A stretch of 64,000 nucleotides of DNA from Syncephalis plumigaleata (GCA_025201365.1 JAIXMF010000020.1:1-64000); one strand, 5' to 3'. Shown: positions 34,572-46,116, counted from the first letter of the stretch. Made by a program: numbers and translations. The notes: generated by a model not told the origin, from the sequence alone.

Positions 34572-35255
34572 ATGAAATTCTCCATCACTATCGCCATCGC
34601 CGCCGTTGCCGTACTTGTCGTTGGAACCAGTTGCACCGATGCTGCATTGATTAATCTTGATGCAAATGCTAGAATCTCTGCATCTGCTTCTAAATCTAAG
34701 GCGTCAACTAAACAATCTAAACCCGTACCTGCATCCTCCCCTAATCCTGCATCTGCTCCTGCTCCTAAGCCAGCTCCATCATCAGCTTCGACTCCAGCGC
34801 CAGCACCTAAAGCTCCCGCTAGCCCTGCTCCCGCACCAGGAAATCAGTCAATGCATATGGAAATGTTGTGCGAGGTCAATCGTATCCGCGCCAGCCATAA
34901 GCTTTCACTGCTCAGTATGGACAACGGAATCAATCAAGTATCCGAGCAGCATAGTCGTCTTCAAGCTAGCCAAAATCGAATGACCCATCAATTCCCGGGT
35001 GAACCCACGCCTGGACAACGTATTGACAAAGTTGGCAATTGGGATAAAACAGCGGAAAACGTAGCCTACGGCTATGCCACCGTAAAGACTACCATGGACG
35101 AGTGGATGAGCTCTCCCGGTCATCGTGCAAATATCCTCATTCCAGGTTTGACACATTTCGGTATGGGTATGGTACGTAGCTCAAATGGCACACCATACTG
35201 GACGCAAGGCTTCGGCAAGGATGATAGCAAGGCTAAGAATATCCCAAAATGTTAG
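34572..35255 (+). CDS. Secreted CAP (SCP/PR-1) domain protein
   Basis: A single-exon 227-residue secreted protein. I chose 34572 because it opens a signal peptide (MKFSITIAIAAVAVLVVGTS); the upstream open frame has none. Residues about 40-95 are a low-complexity Ser/Ala/Pro/Lys linker with APAPKP-type repeats, probably O-glycosylated. The CAP domain follows: MLCEVNRIRASH, a core His in MTHQF, the CAP motifs TAENVAYGY, WMSSPGHRANIL and FGMGM. Fungal Pry/PR-1 proteins bind sterols or fatty acids outside the cell. It is short relative to some Pry proteins but the domain looks complete. A TATA box is present upstream. Confidence 0.92.
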   Translation: MKFSITIAIAAVAVLVVGTSCTDAALINLDANARISASASKSKASTKQSKPVPASSPNPASAPAPKPAPSSASTPAPAPKAPASPAPAPGNQSMHMEMLCEVNRIRASHKLSLLSMDNGINQVSEQHSRLQASQNRMTHQFPGEPTPGQRIDKVGNWDKTAENVAYGYATVKTTMDEWMSSPGHRANILIPGLTHFGMGMVRSSNGTPYWTQGFGKDDSKAKNIPKC

Positions 35256-35604
35256 AGCATTCATGATCATAAGCAATATAGACACTGTTGCTACTTTGCT
35301 AGTTGCTTTATAGGAGGCTACAAAGCAATTAGCTGTCGTTATAGTATGTAACGCAATAAAATCACATTTACAAATAGACATATTATGTAATTTATCCTAA
35401 GCAATTTATTGATTGTTTATATTAAGAAATAGGTATTGCAAATGTATACGTGAGCAACTACTTGTATCGTAATATAATTAGATAGATCATCAGCATCAAT
35501 ATGTGATCAGGAATTCCGTGCACTCTAAGTATTCCATGTTTGCCTTCTCAATCCGTTCGTTGGCTCCTTGTCATTTGCTTTCCAGGAAGCTTTCGGCGAG
35601 GCGT

Positions 35605-35883
35605 TTAGCTGGAGGTACCGCTTGCTGAATTAGCTCCAAACACCATACCAGGTTTATGCTGGGTTCTATTATCAACGCCTTGCTGAATATTGCCGGTTTC
35701 TGGATTAGTAGCAAAGAACATTACCGGTTTACGCTTGATTATTTGCTGTTCAGGGTTTGTTACTCCATTACCGGCGGCTTGTTTCTGAGCATCAAGAGAT
35801 GTATTCATAGGAGCAGCATTGGCATTGCTGATTATGGCCAATACCACAATGGCGGCGAAGGACAATGAGCGGAAGGAGACCAT
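35605..35883 (-). CDS. Small secreted precursor with repeated motif
   Basis: A 92-residue secreted precursor. The ATG at 35883 opens a signal peptide (MVSFRSLSFAAIVVLAIISN, cleavage near ANA-AP). The rest is hydrophilic and has a dibasic KR site (QQIIKRKPVMF), followed by two related segments, KPVMFFATNPETG and KPGMVFGANSASG. That layout resembles Kex2-processed precursors, but only one clear KR is present. No cysteines in the mature part and no family recognised. A TATA box lies 138 bp upstream on the same strand. Confidence 0.7.
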   Translation of the reverse strand: MVSFRSLSFAAIVVLAIISNANAAPMNTSLDAQKQAAGNGVTNPEQQIIKRKPVMFFATNPETGNIQQGVDNRTQHKPGMVFGANSASGTSS

Positions 35884-36020
35884 GTTGTTGTATGAGACCG
35901 TTGACAATCAGTTAGAATAAGCGTAGATGTCGTCTTGGAATAAGCGTAGTAAATGTGGATGTAGTTGTCGTAGTAGATGTGTGTGTAGAATATTGAATGA
36001 AACCACGAATAACATGCTGC

Positions 36021-36027
36021 TTTTATA
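36021..36027 (-). promoter_or_regulatory. TATA box of small secreted precursor
   Basis: TATAAAA on the minus strand, 138 bp upstream of the start at 35883. Confidence 0.5.
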
Positions 36028-36432
36028 TTCGAGATGACATCACCATCTATGTATTAGCATACCACGTTTCAATTGTAACGTGCAAATATACTAACCGCAA
36101 GATCCTCATTTTCATCGTGTTCATTGGTTCTCGTGTTATTGCATCAAACCCATGGTATCTTTATTTGTAATGATAAAAGAAGGCATAAAACGTGAATAGA
36201 TAACCACGTGTATTTGCAATTATTAATTCAAACATTCAAACATTCAAATATCTACCGCGTAACAATATACTACTGTTATTACCAACATATTATTCAATGT
36301 ATTATACCTGCAATGGTATGCTATAACGACAGTTATTGCTTTCAAAATAGATTGTGAACTGCAAACGATAAAAAATTGTTACAAAAAGAACCTGATCGGC
36401 TTTTTCCTGTAATTTTAATCTAACCGTTAAGG

Positions 36433-36604
36433 TTACAATGAGTACAACTCCATGCGGTATTGGTTACTGATCAAGTACACGCTAGCATGCTGTGGATCAG
36501 AACCGCCATAGTTATTCCAATTGCGTTCATCGACACCATTAACGCATCCAATGGACAAGTTACTGGTAGCGTATTTCATGGCACTCAAACAACGTGAAAC
36601 AATG
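36433..36604 (-). pseudogene. Possible gene remnant or terminal exon
   Basis: On the minus strand a TACAG acceptor at 36605 opens a frame reading IVSRCLSAMKYATSNLSIG, then CVNGVDERNWNNYGGSD and ending RMELYSL. Codon use and composition look protein-like (two Cys, Trp, Gly-rich turn). I find no convincing upstream exon before the TCD1 promoter, so it may be the last exon of a lost gene or a 48-residue ORF starting at 36579. Family not recognised. Confidence 0.3.
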
Positions 36605-36822
36605 CTGTATTATGCTAATATGAGAATAAATAAACTATCACTACCATTAATGCTGTATGCTGTTCTCTTAACAAGCTATAATGAACATGAATACTGAGTT
36701 ATTCCTGGAATGGTGATATGTGCCATGCTGGATTACATCAAATCAAAAGATTGGAAATGAAACAAAACATGTGATCAATGATTGGTTGATGGAAGCAGTG
36801 CACGAGGAACTCTTTTCTTGTC

Positions 36823-38578
36823 ATGCAATTGTCGCGAAATCTAGAGCTGGCTGCAGCTGCCGTGGCGGCCTCTGTTGCTACTGCCACCTTGATATTCTCG
36901 TACCAGTCTCGACAGAATCGTCAGAGGATCAAGGATATTAAGCGGAATGCCGGGACACTGGGTCGCGAACGTGCTATAAGCTTGAATGAATTCTCAGTTG
37001 CAAAACGTTCACTACCCGAAGGCATCCAGAATGAAGCGGAAGAGTGTGAACACGAGCAACTGCTAATGAGCGAGCAACTATCGCGGAATAGATCATTCCT
37101 GGGTGATCCCGGTATGGAGAAGCTTCAAAACGCGTTTGTTATTATTGGTGAGTAGTTCGTGCTGCTTGTACTATTATTGTTATTGCTATTGCTATTTCAG
37201 CTAACCGGATACTGTTGCTATATTGTGATAATCAGTGGGAGCAGGAGGTGTTGGTTCGTGGGCAGCACTGATGCTGGCACGGTCAGGCGTCAAACGTATG
37301 CGTATCATCGACTTTGACCAAGTGACGCTCTCCTCGCTAAATCGACATGCCGTGGCAAACCGAGCGGATGTTGGTACGGCCAAGGTGATTGCTATCCGCG
37401 ACCATTTACGACGTATCGTGCCACTCATCGAGATTGATGCGTGTGTCGAGTTGTTCTCGAAAGATTCAGCAGCTCATTTATTGCAAGGTAAGGGGAGATG
37501 GGAAGTATGGCAGCATCGGGACAAGTGCTTATTGTTGTGTTGCAATTATAACAGATAATCCGGACATGGTGCTGGATTGTATCGACAATATTGATACAAA
37601 AGTGGATCTACTAGAGTATTGCCACAAGAACAATATAACGGTAAGAGGATGCTTGTAAATAGGGCACACACTTACCGAGCATGTCAATAGGTGATGAGTT
37701 CCATGGGAGCAGGTGCCAAAGCAGATCCATCGCGAATTCAACTAGCCGATATCAGTGATACAAATGGTATGTATGAAGAGGGTGGAACACGCTTACAATC
37801 GACTAATGTCCGATCATATACAGAGGATCATCTGGCACGAGCAGTTCGACGTCGTTTGAAACAGCGCAACATTCTATCGGGTATCGATGTTGTCTATTCC
37901 ACCGAGAAACCAGGAGAAGTCAACTTATTGCCACTAGGTAAGTAATGATGATGAAGTAAACGATTGGTGTATTGACTTTTATTTATACATTAGCTGAGTC
38001 TCAAGTGCAGGAATCGGATGAGTTTGCTATCCTGCCCGACTTTCGTGTACGCATTCTACCGGTACTTGGTCTGTTACCTGCCATGTTCGGCATGGCCATG
38101 GCAACCTACACCATTTGCAAGCTGGCTGACCATAAGATCGAGCCACTCCCGGTTAAACTACGCGGTAGACTGTATGATCGAATGCAGCGCGAGTTGATTG
38201 TACGCGAGGACAAAGTATTCGGGAACAAGTAAGCAGCATGATCGTGCAATGGTCACACCATCTAATGTGTAACTGATCATCATCACCGTTATTATTAGGA
38301 CTGGCATTCCATTTGATCGTGATGACATTGCCTATATCGTTGAAGAGGTGTGGCGTGGCAAGAGCGTACTAACGGGCATGTCCGATAAACTGTGTCTTAC
38401 TCGCTGGGATCGTCGCCTTCCTATGTCCTTCCAGAATTGCGTATGCTTGACAAAAAGCGAGGCTACACGTCATGAAGCATGCGATCCAGATAACTTGCAC
38501 GAGCTTTATTCCGCTGAAACATTGGCATTAGTCGAGAAACGCTTTACGGAAGAACGCTACTACAGCCAGTGGCGATGA
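36823..38578 (+). CDS. TCD1: tRNA threonylcarbamoyladenosine dehydratase (TCD/CsdL family)
   Basis: Converts t6A37 of tRNA to its cyclic form (ct6A) in an ATP-dependent dehydration; yeast Tcd1 and Tcd2 sit on the mitochondrial outer membrane. Six exons: 36823-37147, 37236-37487, 37555-37640, 37691-37937, 37994-38228 and 38299-38578, all in frame. An N-terminal hydrophobic helix (AAAAVAASVATATLIFSY) fits membrane anchoring. The E1-like fold has the nucleotide loop GAGGVGSW, IIDFDQVTLSSLNRHA, and DCIDNIDTK with the conserved Asp. VMSSMGAGAKADPSRIQ and VVYSTEKPGEVNLLPL are family signatures. A 20-residue insertion after ISDT is unusual. Which yeast paralogue it matches cannot be settled. Confidence 0.93.
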
Positions 38579-38772
38579 TAGTTCAGCCATACTGCAACAC
38601 GCTAGTCAATATGAAAGCATTAAGACTGATCTAACTATGGCATACCTTTGCAGGAAGTAGCCTTTGTATCTGGCTTATAATGATAAATAAGTTGCATTAG
38701 ACAGCTCTAGATAATAAAAAGTAATCCATTGAACTTGCTCTTCTTTTTTCTTTATTTCTTCATTGGCATAAG

Positions 38773-39537
38773 ATGGATTCATCTCAGCCAATCCTCGCAT
38801 TAAATGATAATGCACAAAAAGCGTACAACATTATCACGCTTATCATCAACATAGCAGTAATAGGTATGGCATTGGCAAAGCCAAAAGAAAGAAGGTTCGG
38901 TCGATTTGGCATAGTTCTACTTGGTGTTGCCATGGGTGAGTCTCTACATGATCATCACATTAATACCAATGTTTACCAGTGTATCTAGCAAATACCGTCA
39001 TGTACAGTGCTGCCCTATTCAATTATTGGTTATGGCCAGTCGAGTTGACCATTATAATCGTTCGTAAACTTGTTACCGTCATAGCATGGATTAAAACACG
39101 ACCACTCAATAGAGTACAGAAGCTGTTGCACTGGCTAGCAATGATCGTGATATTCATTGCAGGTTGTGTACAGTTTAAATGGTCTACACCTGTAGAAGAA
39201 GGCATATCCGTCATTGCACTATGCTTTATTCTACTATCCAACACGCTGTATCTGCCACTCAATCTCAACTTGCATACGAGTGAACCTGATAAGCACACTA
39301 GACTAGTGGTAAATTACTGAATCCATAACATATCCACCATTCATTTACTAATCCATACATTGCTAGTTATCCTATAAATTAGCAGCATTGCATACTACAC
39401 TCATTCTAGCATGTCTACTGCATCTCGTCTTTATTCCCGCCATTGGTGTTCCATTAGATTGGCTATGGACAATCGGTGCATGGCTTACGCTATCCCCATT
39501 GATGAAACCAAAAATAGGACCTGCCCTCTATTCATAG
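38773..39537 (+). CDS. Small multi-pass membrane protein
   Basis: Three exons: 38773-38935, 38989 to about 39310, and about 39383-39537. Protein of about 190 residues with six or more hydrophobic helices: AYNIITLIINIAVIGMAL, RFGIVLLGVAMANTVMYS, LTIIIVRKLVTVIAW, LAMIVIFIAGCVQFKW, VIALCFILLSNTLYLPL, and HTTLILACLLHLVFIPAIGV followed by WLWTIGAWLTLSPL. The second join needs one more base than the sequence gives, as at other breaks in this window. No family recognised. Its stop is only 92 bp from the stop of the convergent carrier gene. Confidence 0.7.
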
Positions 39538-39629
39538 ATGGATTACATTGTTCGTACACAACATTAGCATCATCATTCTTGTATAACATTGTAATAAACA
39601 ACTATCAAGTATTTACTATCATTCATGAG

Positions 39630-41182
39630 TTACAAGTAACGCATGCATGCTTCGAACACTGTAACTGCACATGCATTCGTTGGGAATGAACGTAAGAAAG
39701 CCGGTAAAAAGCCTGGCAAATACACTAGTTAGCTAAATAAATCTACGCTAAGCATACCTACCTCTATAGAAACCTCGTAGTCCCTCTACACGAATCAACA
39801 ATTAACATGGGATGCTATCGATTAATCATTGCTTACTTGCCTACTTGATAAACATCACGTATGCATGTCATTACATTTGGATATCGCTGCGGCTTAACAT
39901 CCGGCTGGGTCATCCATCGATTCTTGACCACATCTAATCGTATGTATATATGTATATATCAACGTGTGACCGCTGCTAATGCTACCCATCAATTCTACTT
40001 ACCCACAGGGAATGCCAATGTCCAGTAAGTGTTGGCAGCCAGACCACCAGCAATGAAACTGACCACATTTTTATCATAACCCCTACGACGTAGTTGAATA
40101 GAGTAAAGCTATACATAATTCAATAAGAGAGCGACATAAACGTTTGAGTAATTAGCGATACTACATGCTCGTTATTGTCCTACCTCGTAGCTGCCCCAGA
40201 ACGCGCCAAAGAAACTACGGAAGGCCATGGTTAGACCGAGTCCCTTCCACAAGCCGAATACACCATTATTATGTATCTGTAAGAAGAGGATGATTAGCTA
40301 TTACATTCTTTCATATATATATATATATATCAATCATGCGAGATACCAGTTTACGAGCACAATCGATCGGTCCTGTATACACACGGGTGGCTGCATCCCG
40401 TATTGCACTTGTAATCGTGCTTTAATATGTTCTACCGGTGTGGCCACTAGAGACACTGTCCATCCTGCACCTATATATATAGTTTAGCCTACATGGATAT
40501 ATACATACTTATGCATTTCCTGCATGCTTACCACAACCAGCAATAGCATGTTGCTTAATAGATAACGGTCGTGTTTTGTCTCCTTTTTGCAGCAATAATC
40601 GATAGTTTGATAATGAACCAAGCCTAGATGTCATAAACGACGTTTAGTTTACATTATTTATTATTCATTTATTGTTAGTTATTTCGCATTACATGATGGC
40701 ATCCATGAACATCCATCCAATTAGTGGTGGTGTTGCTCCTGTAAACGATCGATTATTAGCTAATATCCTACTACCTCTTGATCCATTTGTTTGTTAATTC
40801 ATTTACCTTTGTATAGTGCAAATACACCCTCCTATTAATTGATAAATACGTCAATAGCAAGTACCTATTACTCGATAGAACATAGTTATCTACTTACTTT
40901 TCGTATAGTTGACATTAGGCAGTCAGTTAGACCGGTGAATCGACCTGCACCTCCTTCCGTTTGTAGTCGTACCTTTAGTGTATCTATACGTTCACTCATA
41001 GGTTAATATGGACATGCTTGTTCAACGATATGTATATAATAAAATAGCTTGCCGAAAGGATGGCCAATGACTAGTTTACTTACACCGGAGGCCACACCCG
41101 CTGCAAAACCACGTAAGCGGTCATGAAGCGAGGGTGTATTCTCTGCCGGTGACGACACTTGTACCATACGGTATAAACTCAT
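39630..41182 (-). CDS. Mitochondrial carrier (SLC25), carnitine/ornithine-type
   Basis: A six-helix inner-membrane transporter made of three repeats. About ten exons on the minus strand. The three PxD/ExxK/R signatures are present: HPFDTLKVRLQT, TPVEHIKARLQVQ and DVVKNRWMTQ in the degenerate third repeat. Other carrier words: GFAAGVASG, GAGRFTGLTDCLMST, GLWKGLGLTMAFR and the C-terminal LRGFYRGFLPAFLRSFPTNA, which is typical of the carnitine/basic amino acid group. The first intron begins with GC rather than GT (TTCG then GCAAGC) and ends CGTATAG. Substrate cannot be assigned from sequence alone. Confidence 0.88.
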
Positions 41183-41942
41183 TTTAAAGCTACACAAACA
41201 ATAAAGAATGCAATATACGCGATATTACGACTATAACTAAGATTATAACTAGACGAATAGTAGTGATATGGAAGAGAGACAAGTTTATAGGTATATCATA
41301 ATAGTGTAACAGCAGGATAGAAATGGTCATCATCTACGATGGTTAATCTCATCTTGAAAAAGGGACTTGATCTAGAATGAAAATCCAAGTTGACACAAAT
41401 CGAACTATGTGGGTGGAAGTGGAGTTGATGCATAGTGTGTGGTGGACCAACATCCGCCACTTGGAACGGCCTCTTCCATCCTTTCCGATTCAACTGGAAC
41501 CGTCTACGTGTTCTCACTATTGGAGGTAAGCATCATCGACGATATAGGACATGCTCCATAAGAGAGAGCATCTATGCAGTTACAACAATGGATAGAGAGA
41601 TGGATGGATGGATGGATGGATGGATGAATAGAAATGAACAGACGAGAGGATGCTATCAACTAGTAGTAGTAGTAGTAGTAGTCATAGTGCGAGGTTATAG
41701 ATAACTAGAATCGCGGTTAACATGTGTTTATATGTTATATAGAACCATTATTACTACTACTATACGGGATAGCTAGTCGACGTGTATATACTAAAAGCTA
41801 TATAGTATGTTGGGATATTTAACTGAGAATTATAAAAATATAATTCATTTTATTTTATAGTCGCGCGAATATATACAATACTATTAGGTATTACTATTAT
41901 CAGTATCTAATCAAATATACTTGTTTATTTTATTACATAGCA
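41183..41942. other. Divergent region with RPL31 5' UTR exon and intron
   Basis: About 760 bp between the carrier start and the RPL31 start. A likely non-coding first exon of RPL31 ends at 41526 (TTGGAG then GTAAGC), and its 414-nt intron ends at the CATAG at 41940, two bases before the ATG. The intron contains GATG and TAG microsatellites (41593-41625 and 41662-41682). Confidence 0.55.
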
Positions 41943-42487
41943 ATGGCCAAGGACAACCAGACCAAGCGGTCCACGATCGCTGAAGTGGTATCTCGCGAAT
42001 ACACCATTCACCTTCACCGTCACATTCATGGCCGGTAAGTAGTAGCAATGATAATAATTGCAAATACGGATATAGTATACGTATGAACAATCATAATTGC
42101 AATAATGCTCACATTGTTGTTTATAGTGGCTTCAAAGAACGTGCCCCATCTGCCATCAAGGCCATCAAGGCTTTCGCCACCAAACACATGGGCACCAAGG
42201 ATGTCCGTGTCGACCCAAGCTTGAACGAGCAAGTCTGGGGACGTGGTGTTCGTAATGTGCCACACCGTCTTCGCCTACGTCTCTCTCGCCGTCGTAATGA
42301 CGATGAGGAGGCCAGTGAGAAGCTCTTCACCTATGTTACCTACGTTCCAGTGACCATTTCAAGGGTAAGTCATTGTCAATTAGACTTGTACTTGCATAGC
42401 ATGTCAACAAGCTAGTTAAATAATATTGATACTAATATGTTGTAATATGTTATAATAGGTCTTCAAACTCAAGTAGTTGAGGAGTAA
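41943..42487 (+). CDS. RPL31: 60S ribosomal protein eL31
   Basis: Three coding exons: 41943-42034, 42127-42364 and 42459-42487. It begins [20 protein letters not shown], has the eL31 core ([60 protein letters not shown]) and YVTYVPVT near the end. The conserved C-terminus [11 protein letters not shown] is encoded across the last intron but in the next frame. A single base lost from the T run at 42356-42358 explains this. Because the gene is essential, this is strong evidence of sequence error. Expected length about 119 residues, normal for the family. Confidence 0.97.
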
Positions 42488-42862
42488 ATGTTCTTCTTTT
42501 TGCAAAGAAACAACAAGTAACACGTTCTATGGTGATATGCTTTACGATGTCTGCCATTCAGTAAAGCAAATAAAGCCAAATTTACACTACTAAATTATCT
42601 AATAATATGTTAATAATATGTTAATAACATTAATACATGATCTATCTCATTACAATGATACTTTGCTTAATTAATACGTGTCGTGTGATCTATGTCATTT
42701 TATTATTCGATGTTTATTTTTATAGGTCAATGGTATAACGGTGGCACTATTTATTACGAATCAACGAATTCCTAAACACTATTTGACAAACTACAATTCT
42801 ACACCTTCGTATACACGGTTCAGCTCACTCTTTGTTGTATTATCGTTAGCACTTATTGCAAT

Positions 42863-45693
42863 ATGGACATTGATTCTATATTTAAGGTAAATAGACATGA
42901 TTGGTGCGAGCGTGCTAGACACTAACCGACTAATAATGGGGGTGGCGGGCTACTCGTCTACCACGACAATTACTATTAACTGTAGAGTCCCACTAAAGCT
43001 GCGCTAAAACGTAAATGGACCGAGACACCGAGGAAGAAGCGGAAGCGTTGACATGGCAACATCTTCTCAGCGTCTAACAAGAATGAGAAAGCACTACGTG
43101 ATCGCGTTTTAATCGAAGACGAATTACCTGAAGATCGGGGAACGTCGCGTAATGGCAATAGTGTTGACGATGACGTAGACGACCAGACGATGAGGGACGA
43201 TTTATGAAGCGGGCGTTGACGAGGATTACGCGGAACTATTATCGCTCGTCGATGCTGCAGAAGACATTAAGGTAACCATTAGCTAGGCAGTAGCAGCTAT
43301 AATTCTAACAAATATATATATATATATATTATAATTAGATTGAACGACTTGATGTTCAAGGTGTACGTCGTATGCTGCTTAAACTGGAGGATTGCATTAA
43401 TAAGAATCAAATGATGCGACTTAAATATCCCGACGATCCGGTCAAGTAAGTTGTTTAGCGACGAATGTTGATGATTCCTTACTTAATCATATGGATATCG
43501 TGTAGATTTGGTGAATCGGAAGCGGATTTAGATGAGGCGATTAAACACTTGCTAGCTCTATCGCAAGCACCTCATCTGTATCCCGAACTAATTAAACAGA
43601 ACACGCTGCCTTCTCTTCTGGGTCTACTCGGTCACGAGAATACGGATATCTCTATCGATGTGGTTGAACTACTTAATGAACTGCTCGATGAAGAATTGGT
43701 TACAGAGGCAAATGAAGAAGCAGTACAACAATTTGTTAAAGCATTGGTACGTAGTCTAACTGATATATTTATTGATAATATCATTATCGTCATCATTATT
43801 CATGCTTTGAGATGAATCAGGTTGAAGAACAAGCACCGGAAATGCTCGTTCATAATATGGAACGACTAGATGAATCGAATCCTGTCGATCGTCAAGGCAT
43901 CTTTTATACGCTAGGTAAAACAATGTTCGATAACATTTGTGCGCATACTAATCCTACTGTAATGTAGGCGTGTTTGAGAATATAGTTTCGGCGGATCAAC
44001 AGTATGCTGAGACCATCATAAGTAATACAAAGCTGTTGGACTGGTTATTATCGCGTGTTAAGCAGCGAGAATCCGATTCTAATAGAAACTATGCTAGTGA
44101 GCTATTGGCTATTTTCGTTCAAGAACAACAGGGTAAGCGAGAGTAAAAGGACACTTGCATGATAGAAACACTCATCCTATATATCGAACAATATTATTAA
44201 CAAAATGATATTAGCTAATAGAACTGCACTGGTGAATAAGGGAGGTGTTGATATAATATTACGTGGATTAGCAGTAAGTAGATTGCAATACTACCACTCT
44301 AGTATTGTTAGATTAATACATGATCATTAGGCGTATAAACGACGTGATCCTGAAGATAGTGAAGCCGAGGAACACGTCGAGAATCTATTCAATACATTGT
44401 GCTCCGTATTATTGGAAGCGGAAGGACGTAAAGCATTCTATAAATCGGAAGGCATTGAACTTATGCTAATCCTTCTAAGGTAAGTAAAAGAACAACAATA
44501 GTAATAATAATAATCATGATGATATGATATGTCCATGTAATAACACGATTGTATACGAATTAGAGAAAAGAAATTCGCTCGACTAAGAGCGTTAAAAGTG
44601 ATCAGTCATGCAGTAGGTGGCCATGATGATGCATCAACCGATTGTGCACAACGATTGATTGATGCCAATGGTCTGGGTCCATTATTCGCGGCATTTATGC
44701 AAAAGGCAAGTGAATGATGTCAACAACAGCATAGGGAATACATAATTAATACGTAAAAATGACAAATAGGGCAATAAAAAGCTAAAGAAAACGTATAAAG
44801 CATTCTCAGAAACGGAAGATGAAGGTAATACCATTTGTATATCATAATGATGTAATACGCTGCTAATACACCACGAATACTAGAACATATTATGGCTATA
44901 TTCGCGGCACTATTCCGATCATTACCGATGATCAATGACACGACATCTACCAAACTATCTGGTCGTGATCGTTTATTATTCAAATTCATGGATGACAATA
45001 TGGAGAAGGTCAATCGTCTAGTGGAGGTGCGAACGAGTTGGCAGGCAAAGGTGACGATTACCGATAATGCAATTGCAGAACGATTACAACAACAACGTAA
45101 ACGTAGTGTAGGTTACATTAGTCAAGCGCATTTATTAGATAACTAACCGCTGTTAATAATGATTAGTATACGACTATGACTAATGAAGATGAGGATGAAG
45201 ATCCAGAACTAGACCCCGATATGATCTATTGGCAACGACTTAATGCCGGTCTATTCACCGTGCAAATGGCCGATCTAGTAATTGCTCAACTAGCACTAAT
45301 GGATGATAAAGTAAGCATGTTACATTTCTAGTCCAATCAATCTATTACTAATGTAGACTATGCCATCTAGCTATTGGATCATATTCGTATGCTACTACGT
45401 CGTAATAGTATATCACTAGAGGTTGTTAGTCAAGACTTGCTAGGTAAGGTGTCATAGTAGGATCAATAGATACCTATATACATACAACATAATGGGATTA
45501 TATTTATTGATATGCAAACAATTATATCTACCTAGAATATGCACAAGAACTAGGCGACAACAATCATGATCATGAGCAAGGCGAGCAAAAGATGGATGCT
45601 TCATCAAGACGAGAATTTCAACGTGCCATCACATTAGCTCGCCAATTAATTCAAAAGGAAAAGACACAGGGTAAACAATCAGCAGAAGTGTGA
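42863..45693 (+). CDS. CTNNBL1: Beta-catenin-like protein 1 (CTNNBL1), Prp19-complex armadillo protein
   Basis: A nuclear ARM/HEAT-repeat protein of the spliceosomal Prp19/CDC5L complex. More than ten exons. It begins MDIDSIFK, then a basic KRK-rich stretch with a nuclear localisation look (RKKRKR) and an acidic region. ARM-type repeats follow with family words NKNQMMRLKYPDDP, NTLPSLLGLLGHENTD, EMLVHNMERLDES, LLEAEGRKAFYKSEGIELM, ALKVISHAVGG, LNAGLFTVQMADLVIAQLA and C-terminal EYAQELGD..EFQRAITLARQLI. The stop is at 45691. The acidic exon (about 42985-43271) cannot be read in a single frame; at least two breaks occur there. A MITE-like element begins 14 bp after the stop. Confidence 0.93.
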
Positions 45694-45706
45694 TAACTAA
45701 ATAGAG

Positions 45707-45997
45707 GGGTTTTCCAACCAGTTAGCATTGTTAGCCTTTAACATTTGTTTTATCAATAAATAATTCGCACCTTCTTAGCATCACTGTCTTTGTCGTTATG
45801 TGATAAGAATTGCCCATTAGCAGATGCTCTATTCTTTGTTTGGCATTCACCTCATGTTATTACCACAATGCGAATGCCATTGAGGCCTACAAACATGCTT
45901 GCATAACTAGAATGCACCTGCCAAATAATAAAAAGTTAACAATTTTATTAATAAATGCAAAAGTATAGGCTAACAATGTTAGCTGGTTGGAAAAGCC
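45707..45997. mobile_element. MITE-like element, GGNTTTTCC family (copy 2)
   Basis: A 291-bp element with inverted ends. Left GGGTTTTCCAACCAGTTAGC then ATTGTTAGCC; right, as reverse complement, GGCTTTTCCAACCAGCTAAC then ATTGTTAGCC. The ends match at about 28 of 30 positions. The interior carries TTTATTAATAAATGC and no gene. It lies exactly in the gap between two convergent genes (CTNNBL1 and Fun30). Termini resemble the element at 29611-29829. Confidence 0.8.
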
Positions 45998-46116
45998 ATG
46001 TAAACAATAAAAACAATAGAGAAAGAGCAAGAGAGCATACGCGTACATTTACTTTGTAATTCTCGTATATCAATCAATAAAGCTATTAGCTGATGATTCT
46101 GATAAACAAATCGTAT

